This document shows, in pieces, positions 11,954-25,100 of a DNA stretch of 64,000 nt. Every line of letters starts with the position of its first letter. The first letter of the stretch is position 1. A program made the position numbers and the translations under genes. This stretch comes from Iris pallida (lineage: Eukaryota; Streptophyta; Magnoliopsida; Asparagales; Iridaceae). The notes beneath the pieces are model-generated. The model was not told where the DNA came from. It ran no database searches and saw only the letters and a list, made by a program, of their open reading frames with translations. Location of the stretch: contig JANAVB010005597.1 of assembly GCA_029216955.1 (NCBI GenBank), positions 43,474,535-43,538,534 on the forward strand, in the 5' to 3' direction.

Positions 11954-12299
11954 AGGTTGTGTTTGATTGGGCGTTTTTTCCATAAAAAATATTTCCACCA
12001 CAAATTTTTCACCAATTGTAGTGTTTAATAGCTTATATTTTTTATGGAATTATTTTTCAAAAAACTATCATTTTTCATATTTTTTTCTAAAATGGTGGAA
12101 AATAAAACTTGTCTAACCCATAGGAAAATATCATTTTCTATGGAAAATAACTATTTTTCGTGAAAAATAATGACAATCAAACAACCAAATTAAGTTTTCC
12201 ATGGAAAATTTTAAAATTCCATGAAAATTTTTTCCTAGAAAAATAATTCCATGAAATTAATTTCTTTTCCACGTATTTTCCACCTTGCAATCAAACACC
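11954..12299. mobile_element. Tourist-like MITE
   Basis: It begins AGGTTGTGTTTGATTG and ends CAATCAAACACC, giving terminal inverted repeats with one small indel. TTA is present on both sides (11951-11953 and 12300-12302), matching the 3-bp target of PIF/Harbinger elements. The interior is AT-rich with many GGAAAAT/ATTTTCC segments and no ORF. Confidence 0.75.
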
Positions 12300-12302
12300 T
12301 TA

Positions 12303-12722
12303 TTAATTTAGAGAGAGAAATGGTAGGCATTTTATCATTGGTTTTTTTTTCCCTTTCTTTTTTTCTTTGTACGTTACAAGTACTTTGCAATTGTAAAATA
12401 TAATTGAATCAATAGTTACAATTGAATCAATAGTTAAAAAAAGAAGTTACAATTGAATCAATAGTTAAATTTTTTTTATTTTAGGTGTCTTTTTTTCCGT
12501 CTTGACAAATATTAAAGAATAATTTAAACCTGTGCCTTCTGCACCGAGGCTCCCATTGCTACAACTAGGCAACAATCCACGGACTGAAATGAGAATATTA
12601 AGGACTTGTTTGGTCATTTATCATTTCTAACGGACTAAAATGAGAAACAATGTTTGTTTGGTAGCCAACAGTTGTCGGTTTTAATGTAAAATAAATGGTT
12701 AGTTTCACAAGTTTGTTCATGG
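12303..12722. other. AT-rich divergent intergenic sequence
   Basis: Between the PYRD and SNU13 genes no coding sequence was found. It holds three copies of ACAATTGAATCAATAGTTA (12418-12470) and a possible degenerate tRNA-like fragment on the minus strand (GTTGCCTAGTTGTAGCAATG, about 12550-12575). Confidence 0.5.
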
Positions 12723-12812
12723 GGGCTTAATCCGTTGGTATACTAGGGGTCCCGTGAGGATGGATACGGTTCGAATTCTTCTCTAGGTGTTGTTCGTCGG
12801 CACGAAAAAAAA
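12723..12812 (+). mobile_element. tRNA-derived SINE
   Basis: An A-box-like segment (ATCCGTTGGTATACTAGG) is followed 33 bp later by a B box (CGGTTCGAATTC) and then an A8 run at about 12805. This is the order of a Pol III-promoted SINE. Target duplications were not resolved. It sits about 0.3 kb upstream of the SNU13 start codon. Confidence 0.6.
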
Positions 12813-12894
12813 GATACCTCAAAATAAATAAATTCTACAACCTAATTTCTTTTTCAAATTATATTCTAAATTGAAAAACAAAGTTCCAGACATA

Positions 12895-13120
12895 TTTGAC
12901 GGCCCAAACCAAAACTAAACCTACAATATCTCCAAGCATCCAAACCCGGTAATATCGGGCTATCGGGTTCCCAAGCGGGCCCCAATTCGAGTCAACAGCT
13001 CCATAAAACCCTCGCCTAGGTACATTTCTTCCTCTCTCTCCCGCAAAAAAAAATAAAAAAAAATCCTCGCCTAGGGTTTTCTCCTCCTCTTCCAGTCGCA
13101 CCAAAAGAAAACAAAGAGCA
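12895..13120 (+). promoter_or_regulatory. SNU13 promoter and leader: site II and telo-box motifs
   Basis: A GGCCCA element (12901-12906) and GGGCCCCA near 12977 match the site II core. A CTAGGGTTTT block (13071-13080) is the reverse form of the telo box AAACCCTA. These motifs commonly occur together in plant promoters of ribosome and RNA-processing genes, which fits SNU13. A CT-rich leader follows. No clear TATA box was seen. Confidence 0.6.
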
Positions 13121-16100
13121 ATGGTAAACTCTCTTTCTCTCTCTAAAAATCTAGGGTTTCACATTTCTCTCTCTAGAAATGATAAAGATCCAACCTTTAG
13201 GCCTCGGAGGTCGCAGTGAACCCGAAGGCATATCCGTTGGCCGACTCCCAGCTGACGATTACCATCCTCGACCTCATCCAGCAAGCCGCGAATTACAAGC
13301 AGCTCAAGAAGGGCGCGAATGAAGGTTCTTTTACATCTACCCCCCTCGAATTTGTTGATATTAACAAGTAGTAATTCGTTTTGTTTCGTATCTTTAGCAA
13401 CCAAGACTCTCAATAGAGGCATATCGGAGTTTATCGTGATGGCGGCCGACACTGAGCCGCTCGAGATCCTCCTCCACCTCCCTCTGCTGGCCGAGGACAA
13501 GGTAAAATTGATTTTATGCTCAATTGTCTCATGGGTCGATTTTATTCTACAATTATGATTGCTTGGGTATATACTTCGGTAAATTTCTGCTTGCAAGTAG
13601 ATACCATGTTAGATTACATGGCTGTACCTAGCATTGCTTATAAGAAAGTGGTATCAATAATATATTACTTGCATCATTTGGATTATATTTGAAGTACTCA
13701 TCTTTATTTTCGGAACATTGTTGGTTGGTTGAGTTGGTTGGTTAACCCAGTTCGCATTGCGCTTTTAAAATACTATCTAAGTCTATGTTAATTACTTGGT
13801 TCAAACTTCAACCAAGTAATTGTTGTTATTCCTGAAACATATCTTAAAACGTTAGTAGACAGAGTGATTCTGCAAACGAATTTGCTCACACACTTTGTAT
13901 ATGAGGAACTTCAGAGAATTCAGAGCAAAATAATTTGCTTCTCTAAAGATCTTGTAGCCTCTTAGAAGAAAACGGAGGAAGATGAAGATGCAACTTTGAT
14001 GGGGTGATGAAGATCACCGTTACTCAAAGCAAGATTCGCCTTTATACGATCCGTTTCCAGGAATCAACAAGTTCTCAAAAAACTTATGGAACTCTCGTGA
14101 GTCAACTTTTTGTGACTCGAACGGACTTCCTGGACTCAACGGGCTCCCTTTACTTTCTTATTTTTGGTGCATCTTATAAAGGAGGCCAGGGGGCTCTATA
14201 TATAGAGTGGAGTGAGACTTCACTTTTTCTCCTATCCGATGTGGGAGTAAAATACCAATACTCAAAAATAGATTTTGATATTTTAGATCATCCCGCAATT
14301 AGCGTAGTCGTGTGCTAGTCTACGCCTATCCCCTCATACGCTCCCGTGCATACGCGAAGCATCCTGGAGCCCGTGTCCGAGTCCGAGTCTGAGTCTGAAT
14401 GACAAAAAACAACATGTTTCCTTGTTGGAGTTAATCATTTTTCCTTCTAGAAAAATACTCCCACATGGCACCCACATGTGCCCCACCGTATCCCATGTGC
14501 GCACCTCAACACATGTAAAGAATTATATTGAGATACCCACTTGGTGGTATAGCCGATGTGGGACTATTTTACACTAGTCCAAAGGCAAAAATACCAACAA
14601 TCTCCTACATATCTTAATATATGTAGGTAAAGCGTTCTCCACAGTGACTGCACATTATTTATAAGAATAGATGTCGATTCGACTTGAATCTTTTCTATCC
14701 ATACACTCTAGGTGAGTTCTTTTAAAAAGTCTTGGCATGAAGCCTTTCGCTTCCTTGCGGTGCTACGCCGCTATGACATGGCCAAAAGTCGAGGCTATAT
14801 CTTATGTGGTGTCATACCACTATAGCATGAGGTCCAGCCTCTTTGTAGTGCTAAACTACCCAGCATGAAGTCTTTCGCTTCCTTGCGGTGTTATGTCGCC
14901 GTGACATGGCTCGCGAAGCCGAGGTTTTACCCTTCCTAGGTACCTCATGTGGTGTCACACCACTGTAACACGAGGTCCAGTCTCTTTGTAATGCTGCCTA
15001 CCACTCTTCATTCTACAGCATTAGGCCCACTTACATATGTGCGGTGCTACGCCGTTGTGACTTGGCCCGAAGTCGAGGCTTTACCCTTACTAGGTACCTT
15101 ATGTGGTGTCACTTCACTGTAGCATGGAGTACTACGCTTCTTTGTAGTGCTGTGCTATCCGTGCTTCCTGTAAAGCGCGTCAGACATTCCAAATGCCTGA
15201 GAACTCATTAAGGCTTTCAAGCCATCCTCTCACAGTTCTTTGTTTTATACATAGAACAAACAATAGACAACAGTGGTTCTGGGTCCGTAATCCCGCAAAG
15301 TTCCAACGAATTGCCCACTATTCTTGATATTCTTCCGGTCAATAGTCCTCCCTTGAACCAAAAGCTAGATGCCTGATAGATTTTTCTTTGAACCAATAGC
15401 ATAAAATTTTATGGTAGGATTGCAGAGACAATATCAGAGGTAACAGTGGTTCTGGGTTCATAATTCCGCAATATTCCAAAGGATTGTCCACTGTTCCTGA
15501 TATTCTTCCAGTCAATGGTCATCTCTTGAACCAAAAGCTAGATGCCTGGTAGTTTTCTCTTTGAACCAATAGCATGAAACTTTTTGTAAGGATTGCAGAG
15601 ACACATTATCAAAGGTCCGTTAATCCTATTTTCTTGCTGTGTCCTCGACCAGCTGGCACTTGAGGCCTTGATGAACAGATCTATCAGATTCTTCCGACTC
15701 CGAACATCACCCACTGTAATGATCCACGTTTGATGCGCTCATTCAGTGCCTTGTGTCCTAGACGCACAATTCTCTTCTCATCATTGAAGAGATCATTCGA
15801 TGCCACTGCTGCAACCACCTGGTTATCGCAATACATCGGCATTATACGGATTTGTGCACCAACCACAGGAAGATCGTGTCCGGTTGTCGCAATATATCGA
15901 CATCACCTGAATTTGCGCACAAACTATAGAAAGATCATTCCTGAGCTCGCGAAGCCATTCTGCTTCATATTCGAAGCAATTCCGCTTTATCTGTTGCAGC
16001 TGACAGAACTCAGACTCCATAGTGAGAGAAACATTTGCTTATTCGACTTCTTCGATATAGCAGTACTACCCATGGATCTGTTTCTTCGACTTCCTCGATA

Positions 16101-19100
16101 TAGCAGCACTACCCATAGAGAAGATGTAACCTCTTCTTTCTCTCCTTCCGAGTACCAACTGGCATTACTGAAGCCTTCTGTCCCTGCAGAGTAACCGCTG
16201 TAGTGCATCCTTCTGAGTCCCTGAGAGATATCCCATTACTCTCTTCACAGTTTTCCAAAGATCAACACTTGGATTACTCGTGAACCGACTCGGCATGCCT
16301 ACAACAAAAGCTATGTCAGGCCTGGTAGTACTTGTAGCCTACATCGAACTCCAGATGATGCTCGAGTACACCAAGTGGCACACGCTTCTTCGGGATTTGG
16401 CTTCAACTTTTGATCACATCGTTAAGGAGTATCGATCCCTGGAAGATCTTGATATCCATAGCGTGTGAGCAACTTTTCAGGTAGTGAGCTTGTGACAGAG
16501 CAAGCTTAATTTCCGTCCGGATTATTTAAATTTCCAGGTTGATATCTGTATCTCCCATGTCCTTTATTCTGAATCTGGACGTGAGGATCATCTTTGTTCT
16601 AGTGACACATCATTATGTCGTCCACATAGAGACAAACGATGACTCCTTTATCATCAACGAATTTCATATAATCACACTTAAGAGTCTCGCTGACCCTGAA
16701 GCCTTTTTGACCTAATAACCTGTCATGTCCCGCTCCCATGAGAGCGATCGTCCTCGCTAAGGCGTGATGCCGCACGAGCCTAGATTGCGCTCGTGCAAGG
16801 CGGGTTCCATAACGGCCGATTTCAGCGGCTGCGACGGGGTTGTCGCACAGAAGTCCCATACAGAGATATTGAATCATAGCAGCGGAAGTTTAGAACAAGC
16901 ACAAGTCATTCAAAAGAAGCTCTTTATTGATATTGAAACATAGATTACAATGGGACGCAAGGCCAAGATTACAAGTCTCTCAAGCTCACTCATCTCACAT
17001 TACAAGTTCACTCTGCTCTCTCTCATCTCTCAAATACAAGTCTTGAGCCAGCGGAAGCTTCGGAAGGCGACGTCCATACATTATGTTCCGTATAAGTCTT
17101 CACTCCATGCGGCCACGTGCTTGGAATCGCCAAGGAACTCCGTGCCTCGACGCATCCAAGCGAGCTCCGCGCCACGAGCTTCTACCTGTGCCTGCACATG
17201 GAAACTATGTGGGTGTCAGTACTCAACTGTACTGGTGGAATGAGCTCCTTGCCCACCCATACAAACCCAATACGTTTTATTTACTTTGTGCAACATAGTC
17301 CCTTCTTATCAATTGTCTTTCTACTCTTGCCTTAGGATCAATTTTAGGACCGACGTCTTGCCTATTTTGTCTCCAGACCATCCCGTGCTTGCAATGACAA
17401 CGTTAACTCATACCTTGCCTCAAGACCTTTCTCGTGCCAACAACGTTAACCTATCGAGTCGTGTTTGCCTTTCGGCCAAAATCAGAGACGCAACTACGCG
17501 ATAAGACTCCATTCCCGTGTGACCGTGCTGTAAGTCCTTCTTGAGGCCGCACCTCGCAACTCAATGAGACTCAATCATATCGCCGCCTCGCGGCCCTTCG
17601 CTACTTTGATCACCAACTGACCCAATCAAGACTTCTGGACGGAGTGTCACTCGACCAACTTTGCCTTGCGGCATTTCCTGACTTAAACTCAAGACAACTC
17701 AAGCCAACTTATGCAACTTATATGCCAACAACTTAAGACTCGACGTCACATCTCGTGCTGAAGCACGTCGCCTACGTTACGACCAAATCTTAGGCCCAAA
17801 TACTTGTGTTCCAACCATACACACATTCAACTAGACTAAATCCAAAGGCACACACGCGGATTGCCGTTCGTGCCGACCCATCTATATGAATTGGTCACTA
17901 ACACCACAAGCTATCATGGACTTATAACCTTGTTATTCGAAGACCCTTTCATCGCAAGTAGCTAGCCCCGAAGAAAGTTTCCGAATAACCCGAGCGGTTC
18001 GTCCAGCTACGGCTATACCGTGTTTCCCTCCGGAACGACGCGGTCCCTCGGCGCCCAGGGTTGTCGCGCGTGGAAACTCTACCTTGTCGACAAGTTGTCC
18101 AATGACCATGCAAGACTCGACACAAACTGACGTCTCACACAGTCATTCCTCTTCCAATGTTACCATCTCTTTCAAACCGATATCAAGACTTCTATCCTTG
18201 AGATCCCTCGACGACCCACGGTCGCGAGCCTTCTCCGTTGATGCTCCTTGAGATCCCTCGACGACCCACGGTCGCGAGCCTTCTCCGTTGATGTTCCTTG
18301 AGATCCCTCGACGACCCACGGCCACGAGCCTTCTCCCTGTTACCATATCATTTCATTCAACTCAATGCCTATTCAATAGTCCTTTCTCCAAAACTCATTA
18401 ATCAACCGTGGTTCATGCCTTAAACACTAAGTCTGTGCATCGTGCCTTAAGCCAATCGTGCTCCACGCGGCACTTCTGCCCAAGTCGACGGGCCTTGAGA
18501 CCGTAAGACTATATGGTTATACCCAATCGTAGAACTCGTAGGACCGTGCTTGCTACCACTCTGATATCCTAACATAACTTGCCGGACTTAAACGCACAAC
18601 GACTCGATGGGTAAAGGCTGCGTCAAGCCTCGCATTGCGGAAACGTGCTGCGCATGCGTTCGACTTCTGAACGACCAAATCATTTGGGCGCCTAGACTTA
18701 CGCCAGCAACCGTGCGACGCAACTTAACTCATAGGGCGGGTCAAGGTATGCCAAGCCTTAGACAATGGGACCGTGCATGCTTTATGAAGCATTCATGCAG
18801 GCGATGCCTATAACTTAGGCTACGATTCATGACTTTGTCTACTCAACCAACTTTCCTTCTCCCAAGCCACGGGACGAAGGACCGAGTGTCATTTTCAAAG
18901 CACGTCGTGCACCAACTCTAAGCCGACCGTTGGACATTTCCATATTCTAACTCAATTCGACCCGTCGAGATTATTCCCTTTAGCTATGTGGATTCGTCTC
19001 TTTTATTATCAATCCTACTTGTGCGAGTTGAAAACATGCGATTTATTATGTGAAGGCTAAGATGAGGCAAGTTCACCGAAACTACCCCACCTGAGCGTGC

Positions 19101-22100
19101 GATCGCCTCGACCGAGCGATGTCTTCGAGTAGCCGTTGCAAGGCAAAGTCCGAACGCCGTCGACGTTTTGATTCCTCCGATTGACTGAGCGGGACGGGGC
19201 ACTACATCATACACCACTCAGAAAAAGTTTCGTCCTCGAAACTAACTGAGTACACTTATCGACTTATCATTTTACTCAACATTCAAGACTCTCGCACACA
19301 CTACGCCTATGCGTTTTTCAAATTCGAGCCACGCTCGTGCTACCCTCAATCCTTTCTTCAAAACTCTCGATCTCAAAATCCTCGACACTTCTTCATTCCT
19401 CAAGTCTCACTTTATTCAGTGTATCACTCAGTTTGGATCGTGCACACATTCCAGGCGTCCCCGAAATATATGCATTTCAACCAAGCCTTGTGATAGTGAA
19501 TCCAATTCCACCTATCGATCCATCCACTCAATCCTGAAAATCAATCCTACCGATGCTAACTCTCCCAACATGGACATCTCACCTAGCCGCTAGGCAATCT
19601 CTTTAGGCTAAAGTCAATTGTCAGTATTGGAATCACAGTTCCCAAACAACGATATCAACACTGACCCCATCCTAAGGTCAAACCAAGTTGATAGTACATG
19701 GTTTTTCTACCCAAGCTCGCATCATTCCGATTTCTAAACATCGAGCATAGATTTCCTAAGCACATCCAAATATTCGTCGCACGGGGTCCGAGTTATTCAG
19801 CAAAGCCATCATACGATAACTCACGTTTCAACCCATTTCCTTGACGTATCGATATCACTCTTTCATCAAGCCATTTCGTATAGTCTATCTCTTTGAATAC
19901 GTTCGACATAGATCGCCTATCAATCTTTCTCAATTCAAGCACGCTACGACACAATTCATCGCTAATCCATAATTCACATTTCATACTACCTAAGTCATTC
20001 TATCCAATTCACGTAATCGATCACAAGGTCGTCCGACTTAACAATATGTTGCGTCCCGATCTCACGCGAGTCAGATTATCCACGGTGGGCACGAATCACC
20101 ATGCACGCTCCCGCGAGATAATCATTATCATCGGGACGTAACTCTTGTTTTGTGTCCAGACTAATTCATTTTCGATGCGCGGATTGGACCTACTCAATCC
20201 TCAAGTTTATTTCATTCATCAATCGCAAGTCTAAACATCCTCGAATTCTCCTTCGCATCAAATCGACAAGTCGAGACAATCAAAGTTGCCGCATCCTGAT
20301 CTTCCGAGTTCAATCATTCCCGCGACATGAATCACCATGTCAACGCTCACGCGGAACGATCGTCCCAAATCCGACGCAACGCATGTACGAGGCTAGAGTT
20401 GTGCTCGCACAAGACAAGATTGTCAACGTTGTGGTTATCCGCGTAACCATCAAAACACAATCATTTTCCTCCAATATTCATCTCAATCAAAATCCTAAGT
20501 ATAGCACCCAACCGAACAATAACACTTGTACGATCATCATTCGTCGAGTCAGAGTACCCCAGAGTTATTGCATATCGGTCTTTGATACGCCTCAATACCA
20601 TCGACGATATGCGTAACCTGACGATCTTCCTTTGCAACCAAATTTCGAGTCATGCGAATGATGCTATCGTTCGACTGGATAATCTCCTCGACGTTCAATT
20701 CAAGTTCGATCATTATCCCTCGAATCATTCACAACATCAATTTCCTCAATCAATCGATCGACATCCCTGAGGCTATCGCATACACCACTCAGGGATGAAG
20801 TCATCCAACAAATCCTCAACTTATCATTCTTAATCAAAATCCACTTCTTCAAATCCCGTTTGAACAATTCCTCGAATTCCAAGCATGCTCATCTATATCG
20901 CATTGACGTTATCGTTGCTCGATAGCACCCTTATCGATAGTCATCTCACTTACTCAATCGAGTTCAACTCATTCTCGTCCGACACAATTTGAATCCCGCA
21001 CTCGACTTTTCTAAGGTCGACGCAACTTTGGTGTATATGCCCAGCCCGACTTAGCCAACCGTGCTTACGCGAACCATCTTTTTGTTTCTTTTCAAAAACT
21101 GTTCTCCTATGTTTTGTAAAATAGATAGACTTATTGTATGGACATCCCGTGGGACATTTGAGAGAGAGCGCACCAACGATATCAACTTTGCGGAAGCAAT
21201 ACTTCAGAGTTTGCGGAAACAACGGAGTTAAAGAATTCAATCGATAGTCCAAGGACGTAAAGCCATGCTCTGATACCATTATGTCACGCCCCGCTCCCAT
21301 GAGAGCGACCGTCCTCGCTAAGGCGTGATGCCGCACGAGCCTAGATTGCGCTTGTGCAAGGCGGGTTCCATAACGGCCGATTTCAGCGGCTGCGACGGGG
21401 TTGTCGCACAGAAGTCCCATACAGAGATATTGAATCATAGCAGCGGAAGTTTAGAACAAACACAAGTCATTCAAAAGAAGCTCTTTATTGATATTGAAAC
21501 ATAGATTACAATGGGGCGCAAGGCCAAGATTACAAGTCTCTCAAGCTCACTCATCTCACATTACAAGTTCACTCTGCTCTCTCTCATCTCTCAAATACAA
21601 GTCTTGAGCCAGCGGAAGCTTCGAAAGGCGACGTCCATACATTATGTCCCGTATAAGTCTTCACTCCATGCGGCCACGTGCTTGGAATCGCCAAGGAACT
21701 CCGTGCCTCGACGCATCCAAGCGAGCTCCGCGCCACGAGCTTCTACCTGTGCCTGCACATGGAAACTATGTGGGTGTCAGTACTCAACTGTACTGGTGGA
21801 ATGAGCTCCTCGCCCACCCATACAAACCCAACACGTTTTATTTACTTTGTGCAACATAGTCCCTTCTTATCAATTGTCTTTCTACTCTTGCCTTAGGATC
21901 AGTTTTAGGACCGACGCCTTGCCTATTTTGTGTCTCCAGACCATCCCGTGCTTGCAATGACAACGTTAACTCATACCTTGCCTCAAGACCCTTCTCGTGC
22001 CAACAACGTTAATCTATCGAGTCGTGTTTGCCTTTCGGCCAAAATCAGAGACGCAACTACGCGATAAGACTCCATTCCCGTGTGACCGTGCTGTAAGTCC

Positions 22101-25100
22101 TTCTTGAGGCCGCGCCTCGCAACTCAATGAGACTCAATCATATCGCCGCCTCGCGGCCCTTCGCTACTTTGATCACCAACTGACCCAATCAAGACTTCTG
22201 GACGGAGTGTCACTCGACCAACTTTGCCTTGCGGCATTTCCTGACTTAAACTCAAGACAACTCAAGCCAACTTATGCAACTTATATGCCAACAACTTAAG
22301 ACTCGACGCCACATCTCGTGCTGAAGCACGTCGCCTACGTTGCGACCAAATCTTAGGCCCAAATACTTGTGTTCCAACCATACACACATTCAACTAGACT
22401 AAATCCAAAGGCACACACGCGGATTGTCGCTCGTGCCGACCCATCTATATGAATTGGTCACTAACACCACAAGCTATCGTGGACTTATAGCCTTGTTATT
22501 CGAAGACCCTTTCATCGCAAGTAGCTAGCCCCGAAGAAAGTTTCCGAATAACCCGAGCGGTTCGTCCAGCTACGGCTATACCGTGTTTCCCTCCGGAACG
22601 ACGCGGTCCCTCGGTGCCCAGGGTTGTCGCGCGTGGAAACTCTACCTTGTCGACAAGTTGTCCAATGACCATGCAAGACTCGACACAAACTGACGTCTCA
22701 CACAGTCATTCCTTTTCCAATGTTACCATCTCTTTCAAACCGATATCAAGACTTCTATCCTTGAGATCCCTCGACGACCCACGGTCGCGAGCCTTCTCCG
22801 TTGATGCTCCTTGAGATCCCTCGACGACCCACGGTCGCGAGCCTTCTCCGTTGATGTTCCTTGAGATCCCTCGACGACCCACGGCCGCGAGCCTTCTCCC
22901 TGTTACCATATCATTTCATTCAACTCAATGCCTATTCAATAGTCCTTTCTCTAAAACTCATTAATCAGCCGTGGTTCATGTCTTAAACACTAAGTCTGTG
23001 CATCGTGCCTTAAGCCAATCGTGCTCAACGCGACACTTCTGCCCAAGTCGACGGGCCTTGAGACCGTAAGACTATATAGTTATACCTAATCGTAGAACTC
23101 GTAGGACCGTGCTTGCTGCCACTCTGATAGCCTAACATAACTTGCCGGACTTAAACGCACAACGACTCGACGGGTAAAGGCTGCGTCAAGCCTCGCATTG
23201 CGGAAACGTGCCGCGCATGCGTTCGACTTCTGAACGACCAAATCATTTGGGCGCCTAGACTTACGCCAGCAGCCGTGCGACGCAACTTAACTCATAGGGC
23301 GGGTCAAGGCTATGCCAAGCCTTGGACAATGGGACCGTGCATGCTTTATGAAGCATTCATGCGGGCGACGCCTATAACTTAGGCTACGATTCATGACTTT
23401 GCCTACTCAACCAACTTTCCTTCTCCCAAGCCACGGGACGAAGGACCGAGTGTCATTTTCAAAGCACGCCGTGCACCAACTCTAAGTCGACCGTTGAACA
23501 TTTCCATATTCTAACTCAATTCGACCCGTCGGAATTATTTCCTTTAGCTATGTGGATTCGTCTCTTTTATTATCAATCCTACTTGTGCGAGTTGAAAACA
23601 TGCGATTTATTATGTGAAAGCTAAGATGAGGCAAGTTCACCGAAACTACCCCACCTGAGCGTGCGATCGCCTCGACCGAGCGATGTCTTCGAGTAGCCGT
23701 TGCAAGGCAAAGTTCGAACGCCGTCGACGTTTTGATTCCTCCGATTGACTGAGCGGGACGGGACACTACATAACCTGGTCAAACTTTCCGAGCCACAGAT
23801 TGGGAGCGTACTTCAAACTGTACATAGAATTCATCAACTTGCATTCTTTGTCTTCAAGATCTTGAACGACGAATCTATCTGGCTGTTGTATGTGAATCTC
23901 TTCTGTCATTTTTCTATCCAAAATATTGTCTAGACATCTATCTGATGATAGAACATCTTATGAATAGCAGCTACGGTAATCGTCATTCCTGATAGTTGAT
24001 ATCTTAGCCATTAGAACATATGTGTCAACCTCATTAATCTCCTGTTCTTGAGCAAACCCTCCTGACAACCCGCCTAGTCTCGAACTCATCATTAGTTCCT
24101 TCGGCTTTTGTCTTTTTCTTCTCGAAGATTCAATAGGTTTAGCTCCTTCAGGCAGATTAACTAACACCCACTTGTAATTGGATGTAATGGAGTCAATCTT
24201 ACCATTGACTCACTTCCCCAAGAAGATTGCGTCTCTGGTCTTCATTGCCTCATCAGCCCACATGTGATAGATGATAAAGTCATCTACGAAGTTTTTTGGC
24301 CTTCTCACTCGCTTTGCCAACTGCTTAGCGAATACTGGTTTAAGTGTTGTCTCATCAACGACAACCACCTTCTGGACTACTCCTTCTTTGGAAGTACTTT
24401 GCTTCTTCGGTACCAACAATGTTCTTCGGCATATCCGTGAGAAAAATGTTCTTGTCCATAGCAAGCTTGTCTTCAAAGAATTCCGCATCGCAAGACTCAA
24501 TGATTTGAATGATATTATATCAAAAGATCTCCGTGCGTAGCTTTCAACAACTTATCCAGAAAAAAAATGTCATCTTGGTCCTCGTCCCTGGCTTTTGAAT
24601 CTTGATATCCAAAAGTTTTACATACACCAGACACCCCCACACTCGAATGATATTCAAGTCAGGTCTAATCTTGAACCAGTGTTTATGAAAAACAATGACA
24701 GATGTGGCGAACGGTAATTTACTTGGAAATAAACATAGCCGTAAGCACAATCTATCCCCTGAAGTGTATTGGAAGACCTACAATAAAGATATCATCATCT
24801 CTGACAGCGTACCTCTATGAAACTCCATTGGATTAGAGATACTAGGGAGTAGTCGTTTCATAGACAATTCTATGTTCATAGCAAAACCATGCGAATCCAA
24901 GAAAATGATACTCTTCGCCTTGATCAATCATGAGTATATAACGAGACTACCGAGCAGTCGTTTCATAGCCAATTCAATGTTCATTGCAGAACGATGCGAA
25001 TCCAAGAAACGATACTCTCCGTCTCAATCACTTCTGAGCCACTTGAGTTGTCAACCGGGTAGACGTTCAGCTTTTCCACCGAAGTCCCTGAACTTCTCGA

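Larger units (their letters stand above)
16721..23770 (-). mobile_element. Non-autonomous gypsy-like LTR element, 7.05 kb, nested in the copia element
   Basis: Two ~2.49 kb LTRs (16721-19206 and 21282-23770) flank only 2075 bp of interior. TAACC is present at 16716-16720 and 23771-23775, a perfect target duplication. On the minus strand the primer-binding site TGGTATCAGAGC (21268-21279) adjoins the right LTR, and a GAGGACGAAACTTTTTCTGA block precedes the left LTR, as in many plant Ty3/gypsy elements. No gag, protease, reverse transcriptase or integrase was recognised in the interior, so it is LARD-like and needs proteins from elsewhere. By eye the LTRs differ at roughly 2-2.5% of sites, mostly transitions. 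Confidence 0.93.

Noticed and set aside
15730..16194. 154-codon plus-strand frame
   Set aside because: It is antisense to the copia RNase H remnant, whose CDN motif reads on the minus strand.
20152..20616. 154-codon plus-strand frame
   Set aside because: It lies inside the interior of a minus-strand LTR element, has no recognisable motif and is not kept in the related element.
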